35,453 nt of DNA from an uncultured Clostridia bacterium (GTDB taxonomy: Bacteria > Bacillota > Clostridia > Christensenellales > UBA3700). Within the stretch, counting starts at the first letter, position 1; every line of letters begins with the position of its first letter. The notes beneath the pieces are model-generated. The model was not told where the DNA came from. It saw only the letters and a program-made list of their open reading frames with translations, and ran no database searches. The translations under genes were made by a program, and so were the position numbers. The stretch lies in contig CAMOQV010000003.1 in the NCBI GenBank assembly GCA_946623205.1, forward strand, positions 1 through 35,453, written 5' to 3'. Shown in pieces: positions 6,666 to 13,566 of this stretch.

Positions 6666-8201
6666 ATGGGAAAGTATATTATTGCACACGATATGGGTAC
6701 AAGTTCAGATAAAGCTGTTTTAATTAGCTTTGCTGGCGAAATAGTGGCTTCAATGGCCGAACCATATCCAACTTATTATCCAGCACCATCTTTTGTAGAG
6801 CAAAACCCACAAGACTATTGGGATGCTGTTTGCAAAACTACAAGAGAAGTTGTAAAGAAAGCTGGAATTAAACCAGACGAAGTCAAGGGAATAGTATTTT
6901 CTACTCAAGCTATGGGTATTATCCCAGTTGATGCTTATGGTAAAGTACTACATCCAAATATAACATGGGTTGATGGTAGAGCTGAAAAGCAAGCACAAAA
7001 ATTAATGAATAAGGTTGGCGGTAAGAGAATATTTACATTAGTTGCCGGCACACCTATTATGGGTAAAGACGTTATTGCAAAGATCCAATGGCTAAGAGAA
7101 GAAAGACCAGATGTTTATAATGAAACAAAGTATTTCTTGGATGTTAATGGATTTTTGAAATATAAATGTACAGGTGAAATGGTAGCAGAATTATCTGGTG
7201 CTTCATCATATGGTCTTGATTTAAAGAAAAAGACTTGGATGAGCGCTCTAAAGATAGTAGGCATCGATATGTCTAAATTGCCACCACTTGTAAAGAGTAC
7301 AGATTTAATTGGTAACGGACTTACTCAAGAAGCAGCACAATTAATGGAACTTCCAGTTGGAACTCCAGTATTTGGTGGTTGTGATGATACACAATCTGCA
7401 GCTATTGGTTCAGGTATGAATGGAGATGGAGAAATCCATATTTATTTAGGAACATCTGCTTGGGTTGGCGCTACATCAAAAACAGAAACAAAGTTCAAGC
7501 ATGGTACAGGTGCTCTACAATCTGCTGACCCTGAGATGAATTTAATCGCAGGTGTAACAGAAGCCGCAGGAAGCAACATTCAATGGCTATGCGATCAATT
7601 CTTTAGAACAGAACAAAAAGAACTAGGCGAAGGTATCTATAAATATATGGACGAAGTTATCTCTTCTATTCCAGCAGGTTCAGATCACTTAATTTGTACA
7701 CCTTGGATGAGCGGAGAAAGATGCCCAGTTTCATCAACAACAACAAGATCAACATTATTTAATATCACACCAACTCACACAAGAGAACACTTAATGAAAG
7801 CTCTATATGAAGGTATTGGATATAACTTAAGATGGATTCTTGAGAATTATGAAAAGGATTATGGATTCCACTGTAGACAATTCAGAATTATTGGTGGTGG
7901 GGCTCTTGATGATGCATGGATGCAAATTATTGCAGATATTACAAAGAGCGAATTTGCTGTTGTAGAAAATCCAAGAATGGCTGGTGCTTTAGGCGCTGCA
8001 ATTATTGCACTTATTGGTCTTGGCGAATTAAAAGGATTTAGTGATGCAAAACTATTTGTTAAAGAAGCTAAATCATATAAGCCAAATCCAGCAAATGCGT
8101 ATATCTATGATAAGTTGTTTATGGATTACAAGAGAGTATATAAGTCTCTAAAGAGAACATATAGAAAAGCTAATTCAAAGCGTTTTGAAGGAGAAATATA
8201 A
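6666..8201 (+). CDS. FGGY-family carbohydrate kinase (XylB-like)
   Basis: A 511-residue sugar kinase of the ASKHA fold. The N-terminal phosphate-1 loop is DMGTSSDKA (Asp9), the catalytic region is GGCDDTQSAAIG (Asp240/241), a second-domain motif is YLGTSAWVG, and the adenosine loop is IGGGALDDAWMQIIADI. Length and layout match xylulokinase, fuculokinase and related kinases. The sugar cannot be read from the sequence. It follows the operon terminator, and its stop overlaps the next start by one base (TAATG). With class II aldolases downstream, it likely makes a ketose phosphate that is then cleaved or epimerised. The ribosome site is weak, which together with the upstream terminator suggests lower output than the aminotransferase. 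Confidence 0.9.
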   Translation: MGKYIIAHDMGTSSDKAVLISFAGEIVASMAEPYPTYYPAPSFVEQNPQDYWDAVCKTTREVVKKAGIKPDEVKGIVFSTQAMGIIPVDAYGKVLHPNITWVDGRAEKQAQKLMNKVGGKRIFTLVAGTPIMGKDVIAKIQWLREERPDVYNETKYFLDVNGFLKYKCTGEMVAELSGASSYGLDLKKKTWMSALKIVGIDMSKLPPLVKSTDLIGNGLTQEAAQLMELPVGTPVFGGCDDTQSAAIGSGMNGDGEIHIYLGTSAWVGATSKTETKFKHGTGALQSADPEMNLIAGVTEAAGSNIQWLCDQFFRTEQKELGEGIYKYMDEVISSIPAGSDHLICTPWMSGERCPVSSTTTRSTLFNITPTHTREHLMKALYEGIGYNLRWILENYEKDYGFHCRQFRIIGGGALDDAWMQIIADITKSEFAVVENPRMAGALGAAIIALIGLGELKGFSDAKLFVKEAKSYKPNPANAYIYDKLFMDYKRVYKSLKRTYRKANSKRFEGEI

Positions 8202-8824
8202 TGAATAAGTACGTAGAAAAGATTATCGAATACGCTAAAAGACTTGTTGAAGAAGGAATCAACGATAATAAAGCGTGTATCTCTTTAAAAACAGCACATG
8301 GTTACATGTATGCTACAAAAGAGGGCGTAGAACTAAAGAATATTGATGAAAATGCGGTTGAAAAAGTCGATTTAGCAACAGCTGAAGGCGAATATAAACT
8401 ACATGCTACTATTTACACAGCAAAGGCTGACGTAAATGCTATTTGTCATGTTCATCCAAAGTGGGTTGCTCCAGTTGCTAAAGCTGGTGCTACAATTCCA
8501 ACAGTTTTAGATGATATGGCTCAAATCGTTGGACCAAAGTGTAAAACAGCTAAAAATGACATAGGTTCAATCCTAAAGAATCTAAAGGGATGCAATTCTT
8601 GCTTAATTAAAGATGATGGTTGTATTACAACAGGTAGATCTTTAGATGAAGCATATACTTGTGTACTTGTATTAGACAAAGCAGCTCATTGCTACGTTTC
8701 AAGTGCCGTTATTGGTAAGAATGTTACTATTAACATCTTCGAAGCTAAATTAATGCAATTTATCTATAAGAAGAAATATAGTAAGGCTAACCAAGAAAAC
8801 TTACAAGTAAGCGAGGAGGAATAA
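8201..8824 (+). CDS. Class II aldolase/adducin-family protein, divergent active site
   Basis: A 207-residue member of the class II aldolase family, whose enzymes use Zn to cleave or epimerise sugar phosphates. It keeps the acid Glu64 (EGEYKLH) and the first two metal ligands, His83 and His85 (CHVHPKW). Where the family has the third ligand in NHG, it reads DDG (Asp139). The usual phosphate-binding Gly-Asn near the N-terminus is also not seen (ACISLKTAHG instead). A strong AAGGAG precedes the start, which overlaps the kinase stop by one base. Possible roles are a partner subunit of the next protein, an enzyme with altered metal use, or a non-catalytic remnant. Family membership is clear; the activity is not. 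Confidence 0.82.
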   Translation: MNKYVEKIIEYAKRLVEEGINDNKACISLKTAHGYMYATKEGVELKNIDENAVEKVDLATAEGEYKLHATIYTAKADVNAICHVHPKWVAPVAKAGATIPTVLDDMAQIVGPKCKTAKNDIGSILKNLKGCNSCLIKDDGCITTGRSLDEAYTCVLVLDKAAHCYVSSAVIGKNVTINIFEAKLMQFIYKKKYSKANQENLQVSEEE

Positions 8825-8827
8825 TCT

Positions 8828-9484
8828 ATGGCATGGGATAAAGAAACAGAACTTAAATTAAGACAAGTTATAAAAGATAGCGGTGTTAACCTATTAAAGG
8901 AAAACCTTGTTCAAGGAACATGGGGAAACACAGCTGCAAGACTTGATGAAGATCATATGTTAGTTACTCCAACAGGCTTAGACTACATTACTTTAACGCC
9001 AGAAGATATGCCAGTTGTTCAAATTTCTGATCCATCTATCTGGAGCGATGGCAAAAAGCCTACAAGTGAAAGAAAGATTCACGCAGCTATTATGGCAGCT
9101 AGACCAGAAATTAATGCTACAATTCACTCTCACCCAGTATATTGCTCAATCCTTGCTTCAGCAAGAATCGAACTTCCTGTAATGAGCGCTGAAATGGAAA
9201 AATTAGTTGGTGGACCAGCAAGAGTAGGTGCATATGGATTACCTGGAACAAAAGCTCTAAAGAAGGGTACAGTTGCAGCTATGGAAGGAAGAAATGCATG
9301 TTTCATGGCTAACCATGGTGTATTTTGTGCAGGTAAAGATATGGATGAAGCTTTTGAGATTATCCGTATTATGGAAAAGAGTTCATATGAATATATTAAA
9401 CAAATGACATTAAAGGCTACGGGCCAAAAGACATATTCAGATGAATTATTATTTGACTACTTTGTTTCAAAGTTTTCTAAATAA
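8828..9484 (+). CDS. Class II aldolase (fuculose-1-phosphate aldolase/ribulose-5-phosphate 4-epimerase type)
   Basis: A 218-residue protein with the full family signature: GTWGNTAARL phosphate-binding turn, VTPTGLDY, Glu81 in SERKIH, His100 and His102 in IHSHP, and His163 in ANHG. These form the Zn site and general acid of L-fuculose-1-phosphate aldolase, L-ribulose-5-phosphate 4-epimerase and related enzymes. GAGGAGGA lies 7 nt before the ATG, and only three bases separate it from the previous stop. It is likely the active aldolase of this operon, acting on the product of the FGGY kinase. The exact sugar phosphate cannot be told from sequence. Confidence 0.9.
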   Translation: MAWDKETELKLRQVIKDSGVNLLKENLVQGTWGNTAARLDEDHMLVTPTGLDYITLTPEDMPVVQISDPSIWSDGKKPTSERKIHAAIMAARPEINATIHSHPVYCSILASARIELPVMSAEMEKLVGGPARVGAYGLPGTKALKKGTVAAMEGRNACFMANHGVFCAGKDMDEAFEIIRIMEKSSYEYIKQMTLKATGQKTYSDELLFDYFVSKFSK

Positions 9485-9888
9485 TGAGTTTTATTCCTGA
9501 AAATAAGCACGTTATAACAATATCTAAAGTACGAGAGATGAGCCCTCTCGTGCTTGCTTATATTGGGGATGCAGTTCATTCTCTATATTCAAGAGAAAAG
9601 TTTGCATTATCTACAACATATAAGCCTAATAAATTACACCTTTTGGTGTCGAATGAAGTTAAAGCAAAGGCTCAAGCTGAAAAAATTGAAGCTTTAATTG
9701 AGAAATTAACTCAAGAAGAAAAAGATATTTTTATGCGTGCAAGAAATACTCATGTTAATTCAATCGCTAAGAATGCTTCAAAAGGCGAATATCTTGAAGC
9801 AACAGGATTTGAAGCTGTAATTGGGTATTTATATCTAACAGGTCAAAACGAAAGATTAGAAGAGCTATTAGGCGATGAATCAAATTGA
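9484..9888 (+). CDS. mrnC: Mini-ribonuclease III (23S rRNA maturation)
   Basis: A 134-residue RNase III-like domain without a dsRNA-binding domain. It has LVLAYIGDAVHSLYSR (the signature helix with the catalytic Asp), FMRARNTHVNSIAKNA, and FEAVIGYLYLTG with the second acidic residue. In Bacillota, MrnC trims the ends of 23S rRNA. It overlaps the aldolase stop by one base, so it is read at least partly from the upstream operon; no separate promoter is evident. Its neighbours sigH and rlmB are also its neighbours in Bacillus-type genomes. Confidence 0.93.
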   Translation: MSFIPENKHVITISKVREMSPLVLAYIGDAVHSLYSREKFALSTTYKPNKLHLLVSNEVKAKAQAEKIEALIEKLTQEEKDIFMRARNTHVNSIAKNASKGEYLEATGFEAVIGYLYLTGQNERLEELLGDESN

Positions 9889-10438
9889 TAAAAACTATCT
9901 AAAGGTACATGAATTGCAGCAAGCTTCTTTGCCATATGACAAGGAGCTTACTACTTTAATTGTGTCACTAGAAAGTAGTATGCATAAAATCATAGATGAT
10001 ATGTCTATAGCAGATCCAAATTTAGTTGAAGATTTAATGCAAGAGGGAAGACTATCCGTTTGTAAGGCGCTAGCAGGCTATGTACCAAACGAAAACACAT
10101 CATTTTATACATTTGCTTATCAATGCATAAGAAACGGAATGTTGGACTATTTAAGAAAGCAAAATTCAAAAAAGAATATTGTTATATCACAAGCAGTTCC
10201 TTTAGATAATATTAATGAGAATGAAATTGAAGATCCACATATATCTTTAGAGGACGCTTTTGACAACAATAGTAAAATAGAAAAGTTAATGAGCGTATTA
10301 GATGATACGCAAAAAAAAATAGTCTCAATGTTGATTGAAGACTATTCATATGACCAGATGGCCAAGGTGTTAAATAAAAACACCAAATATATAGATAATT
10401 CAATTCAGAAAATTAAAAAGATTTGTAAGTCTATTTAA
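9875..10438 (+). CDS. sigH: RNA polymerase sigma factor, SigH-like
   Basis: A 187-residue sigma-70-family protein. Region 2 is visible at about 50-100 (EDLMQEGRLSVCKALAGYVP, FYTFAYQCIRNGMLDYLRKQ). Region 4 is at about 135-187 with SYDQMAKVLNKNTKYIDNSIQKIKK, close to the SigH hallmark KSIDNALQRVKR. Somewhat shorter than Bacillus SigH. SigH directs stationary-phase, competence and early sporulation genes in Bacillus; its regulon here is unknown. The start overlaps mrnC by 14 bases, indicating coupled translation. The 3' end overlaps convergent rlmB by 8 bases with no terminator between. The mrnC-sigH-rlmB cluster supports orthology. Confidence 0.85.
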   Translation: MNQIDKNYLKVHELQQASLPYDKELTTLIVSLESSMHKIIDDMSIADPNLVEDLMQEGRLSVCKALAGYVPNENTSFYTFAYQCIRNGMLDYLRKQNSKKNIVISQAVPLDNINENEIEDPHISLEDAFDNNSKIEKLMSVLDDTQKKIVSMLIEDYSYDQMAKVLNKNTKYIDNSIQKIKKICKSI

Positions 10439-11144
10439 TTCTTCTTCTAACTATTTCAGAACAGATAATTCCGCAAGCAACAGATGCATTTAAAGAATTA
10501 ACCTTTCCGAATTGAGGAATGGCTACAGTTTTGTCACAAAGAGACTTTGTTAAATGTTTTACGCCATCGCCTTCGTTACCAATTACAAGGGCAATATCGC
10601 CATCTAAATGAGCATTATAGATATTCTCTCCGTTCATATCTGCACAAACAACAGTTACGAAGTTATCTTTTAGCTTTCTAATTACATCATTTATGTTGTT
10701 AACCATAGCGATTTTAACATATGATGTTGCGCCTGCTGAAACTTTAATAACAGTAGAGTTAACAGTTGCGGCACGTTTGTTAGGAATGATGATACCATCA
10801 ACTCCTAAACATTCACCAACTCTTATAATGCTTCCAAGATTATGAGGATCTTCGATGTTGTCTAATAGTAATACAAACAATGGTCCATCTTTCTTATTTA
10901 ATATGTCATCAACCGATGCATATTTGAAGTTTTCAGCATAAGCAATAAGACCTTGATGGTGCTTTGTTTCGCTTATACTATCTAATCTTGGTTTATCTAA
11001 AAAGTCGATACGTATGCCTTTTTGACGTGCAATATCTATAATTGATTGCAAATCGTGCGCACCTTTTTGTACGCACAATTTGGTTATTGTTGTATTTTCG
11101 CTAGATAGCGCTTCTTTTATTGGGTTTCTTCCTTCTATTTGCAT
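10431..11144 (-). CDS. rlmB: 23S rRNA 2'-O-methyltransferase RlmB (SpoU/TrmH family)
   Basis: A 237-residue SPOUT methyltransferase with an N-terminal L30e-like substrate-binding domain (MQIEGRNPIKEAL) and a knotted SAM-binding domain. Motif 1 is LDNIEDPHNLGSIIR, motif 2 is VIGNEGDGV, motif 3 is IPQFGKVNSLNASVACGII. The family methylates G2251 (E. coli numbering) of 23S rRNA. I chose the ATG at 11144, four bases after the UPF0210 stop; the longer reading would start from GTG at 11192 inside the upstream gene and adds residues foreign to the family. The ribosome site is weak, fitting translational coupling. Last gene of a long minus-strand run. Confidence 0.93.
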   Translation of the reverse strand: MQIEGRNPIKEALSSENTTITKLCVQKGAHDLQSIIDIARQKGIRIDFLDKPRLDSISETKHHQGLIAYAENFKYASVDDILNKKDGPLFVLLLDNIEDPHNLGSIIRVGECLGVDGIIIPNKRAATVNSTVIKVSAGATSYVKIAMVNNINDVIRKLKDNFVTVVCADMNGENIYNAHLDGDIALVIGNEGDGVKHLTKSLCDKTVAIPQFGKVNSLNASVACGIICSEIVRRRIK

Positions 11145-11148
11145 AATA

Positions 11149-12498
11149 CTAATTCTTAAAACTATGTAATGGTGCTGGAATACGTCCGCCACGATTAATG
11201 AATTTAGCAGGTGATGCTGTATTGATATTCAATATTGGAGCACGACCAAGTAGACCGCCAAATTCGGCATATTCGCCAGCTTTCTTTCCGTATACAGGAA
11301 TAACTCTTACAGCAGTTGTTTTTTGGTTTACAACGCCGATAGCAATCTCATCTGCGATTATAGCAGACAATACTTCAGCAGATGTATCTCCAGGAACAGC
11401 AAACATATCTAATCCTACAGAGCATACAGCTGTCATTGCTTCAAGTTTTTCCAAAGTTAAACATCCACTTTCAACGCCGTGAATCATACCTATATCTTCA
11501 GATACAGGAATAAAAGCTCCGCTTAGTCCACCTACAGATGAACAAGCCATAATGCCACCTTTCTTTACTGCATCGTTTAACATTGCAAGTGTTGCTGTTG
11601 TACCAAACCCACCAACTTGTTCAAGACCAATTTCCTCAAGAATATGAGCAACTGAATCTCCTACAACTGGAGTTGGAGCTAAAGATAAATCTACAATACC
11701 TGTGCTTGCGTTTAAGCGTCTAGATGCTTCTTTTGCAACTAATTGACCAACTCTAGTTATTTTGAATGCTGTTTGTTTAATGCATTCAGCAACTTGAGTT
11801 AAATCTCCATCTACAGATTCAAGGGCAGTCTTTACAACACCTGGTCCAGATACGCCAACGTTTACAACTGTATCGCCTTCGCCGGTTCCTAAGAAAGCGC
11901 CTGCCATAAATGGGTTATCTTCTACGGCATTTGCAAATACAACAAGCTTTGCGCATCCGATAGAATCATTATCTTTTGTTAGATAAGCAGTATCTTTAAT
12001 AACTTGTCCCATAAGCTTTATTGCATCCATATTGATGCCAGCTTTTGTTGTTGCTACATTGATTGAAGAACATATTTTAGAAGTTGCAGCAAGAGCTTGA
12101 GGGATAGATAAAATGAACTCTTTTTCATATGGAGTCATTTCTTTATGAACTAACGCTGAATATCCGCCTAGGAAGTCAATACCAATTTCGTTTGCTGCTT
12201 TATCTAATACTTTGATTAATTCAAGATGCCCCTTTGATGCTGCAGCAATTAAGCTTATTGGAGTAACTGATACTCTCTTGTTTACGATTGGTACGCCAAT
12301 TTCATTTGAAATATCTTGACCGATTTTAACTAAGTCTTTTGCTTTATACATAATTTTGTCATAGACTTTATCGCAAGTTCTCTTCTTGTCGTCTGTGATG
12401 CAATCAAATAAAGATATTCCAAGCGTAATAGTTCTCACATCAAGATGTTGATGAGAGACCATGTTTATTGTTTCAATTATTTCGTTACTAGAATACAT
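11149..12498 (-). CDS. UPF0210 (PFL/DUF711) family protein
   Basis: A 449-residue protein resembling the UPF0210 family along its length, with landmarks DVRTITLGISLFDC, FLGGYSALVHKEMT, GTGEGDTVVNVGVSGPGV and SVGLDMFAVPGDTSAE. The family has a glycyl-radical-like fold and is widespread in Bacillota, but its biochemical role is not settled. It is regularly paired with the small ACT protein found immediately upstream here, so the two probably form a ligand-responsive pair. AGAGGAT precedes the ATG, 8 bases after the ACT stop. Confidence 0.9.
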   Translation of the reverse strand: MYSSNEIIETINMVSHQHLDVRTITLGISLFDCITDDKKRTCDKVYDKIMYKAKDLVKIGQDISNEIGVPIVNKRVSVTPISLIAAASKGHLELIKVLDKAANEIGIDFLGGYSALVHKEMTPYEKEFILSIPQALAATSKICSSINVATTKAGINMDAIKLMGQVIKDTAYLTKDNDSIGCAKLVVFANAVEDNPFMAGAFLGTGEGDTVVNVGVSGPGVVKTALESVDGDLTQVAECIKQTAFKITRVGQLVAKEASRRLNASTGIVDLSLAPTPVVGDSVAHILEEIGLEQVGGFGTTATLAMLNDAVKKGGIMACSSVGGLSGAFIPVSEDIGMIHGVESGCLTLEKLEAMTAVCSVGLDMFAVPGDTSAEVLSAIIADEIAIGVVNQKTTAVRVIPVYGKKAGEYAEFGGLLGRAPILNINTASPAKFINRGGRIPAPLHSFKN

Positions 12499-12506
12499 GA
12501 TATCCT

Positions 12507-12797
12507 CTATAGTTTGTTCTCAGTTGTTGTTACTTGGTGCATGCTATCAAAGATAGATTGAAGTTGAATATGAATTTCAACTGCATTGTCTTGTCCAAGT
12601 TTATCTAGATTCTTTGCAATCTCGTTGAATTTTAACTTTGAATCAGAAAAATCAACGGCCATGATCATTGTGAAATATTCTTGCATAATTGTTTGAGAAA
12701 TATTCTCAATATTGATATCCATCTCATATAGAGCAGTAGATACCTTCGCAATGATACCTTTTTTGTCTTTACCAATTACAGAAACTATTGCTTTCAT
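12507..12797 (-). CDS. ACT-domain protein (UPF0237 family)
   Basis: A 96-residue single ACT domain (MKAIVSVIGKDKKGIIAKVS..., then NIENISQTIMQEYFTMIM), about the usual UPF0237 length. ACT domains bind small molecules, often amino acids, and regulate a partner. The partner is presumably the UPF0210 protein directly downstream, as in other Bacillota. The ribosome site is GAGAGG, just after the stop of the small Cys-rich gene. Ligand unknown. Confidence 0.9.
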   Translation of the reverse strand: MKAIVSVIGKDKKGIIAKVSTALYEMDINIENISQTIMQEYFTMIMAVDFSDSKLKFNEIAKNLDKLGQDNAVEIHIQLQSIFDSMHQVTTTENKL

Positions 12798-12808
12798 TTT
12801 TACCTCTC

Positions 12809-12988
12809 TTAGTCTTCGTTTTCTTCTGCAATTCTATGAGTTCTAATATAAGCCTTTGCGCAAGGATATTGTGCTTCATGTTTGCATTTTGCACAATGTG
12901 GGAATGTTCCACACATATCTTTACCTGTTTGCTCAGATAAAACCCATTTTTGCTTGTCCAATTTTGCTTGTCTAACACTGTTCTTCAT
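12809..12988 (-). CDS. Small Cys-rich protein (59 residues), possible metal-binding protein
   Basis: A short gene opened by ATG with AGGAGAG about 9 nt upstream and closed by TAA 11 bases before the ACT gene. It has four cysteines, Cys26-x5-Cys32-x2-Cys35-x7-Cys43, with His31 and His37 interleaved (HCAKCKH), in an otherwise charged, lysine-rich protein ending in EENED. The pattern suggests a small zinc or iron-sulfur site. I do not recognise the family. It lies 18 bases after the signal peptidase stop, so it is part of the same minus-strand operon. A 69-codon frame on the same strand overlaps it but has no ribosome site and is less plausible. Confidence 0.75.
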   Translation of the reverse strand: MKNSVRQAKLDKQKWVLSEQTGKDMCGTFPHCAKCKHEAQYPCAKAYIRTHRIAEENED

Positions 12989-13006
12989 AAGTACTCTCTC
13001 CTTTTG

Positions 13007-13564
13007 TTAGTATCCAAATAAATATTTTCCTATTAATTGCGTCTTGTCTATTGAGCCATATCTATGGCTATCATTTGAGTTTGTTCTATTGTCGCCCAAA
13101 ACGAATAATTTATCTTCCTCAACAAGATAACCTTCGCTAGAGCAAAGACCACTCTTTACATCAGCTCTAATGTTTGGATCTTCAATATAGTATTTTGTAT
13201 ATTCACAACTTACATAATCTTCGACTAATTTTACGCCATTTCTATAATATGCAAGTTCGTCTGCATCGAATCTGATCCTATCACCAGGAAGTCCGATGAC
13301 TCTTTTTATGATGTTTCTTTCATCATCTTTTTTGAAGACAATAATATCTCCGTATGTATAGTTATACCATGCAGTAAGCAATATTATGTGCTCGCCATCG
13401 TAAAGTGTGTTGTTCATAGATGGACCATTTACTGTCATTGGCGTCCATAAAAATGTCATAGAAATTAATACAAATGCCAATATAGCTATTACAACAATTA
13501 GCGTAATGTTGATGGCTTTTATAGTCTTAGATGCAGTTTCTTGATTGCCATTGTATATTTCCAT
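13007..13564 (-). CDS. lepB: Signal peptidase I
   Basis: A 185-residue type I signal peptidase of the short Gram-positive type. One N-terminal membrane anchor (about residues 18-42) precedes the catalytic domain. The nucleophile is Ser49 in VNGPSMN, the general base Lys87 is in NIIKRVIGLPGD, and the conserved LGDNRTNSNDSHRYG box follows. It cleaves exported preproteins on the outer face of the membrane. I start it at 13564, two bases after the upstream stop; an alternative ATG lies at 13576 and a far longer reading would overlap the upstream gene. It could process the secreted proteins encoded at 28909 and 35024; the lipoprotein would need signal peptidase II. Confidence 0.9.
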   Translation of the reverse strand: MEIYNGNQETASKTIKAINITLIVVIAILAFVLISMTFLWTPMTVNGPSMNNTLYDGEHIILLTAWYNYTYGDIIVFKKDDERNIIKRVIGLPGDRIRFDADELAYYRNGVKLVEDYVSCEYTKYYIEDPNIRADVKSGLCSSEGYLVEEDKLFVLGDNRTNSNDSHRYGSIDKTQLIGKYLFGY

Positions 13565-13566
13565 GT

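Noticed and set aside
11145..11192. GTG start extending rlmB by 16 residues
   Set aside because: It would lie inside the UPF0210 gene and add sequence not seen in the family; MQIEGRNP is a normal RlmB N-terminus.
12769..12978. 69-codon open frame on the minus strand overlapping the small Cys-rich gene
   Set aside because: No ribosome site, it overlaps the ACT gene start, and the 59-codon frame has a strong ribosome site and clean operon spacing.
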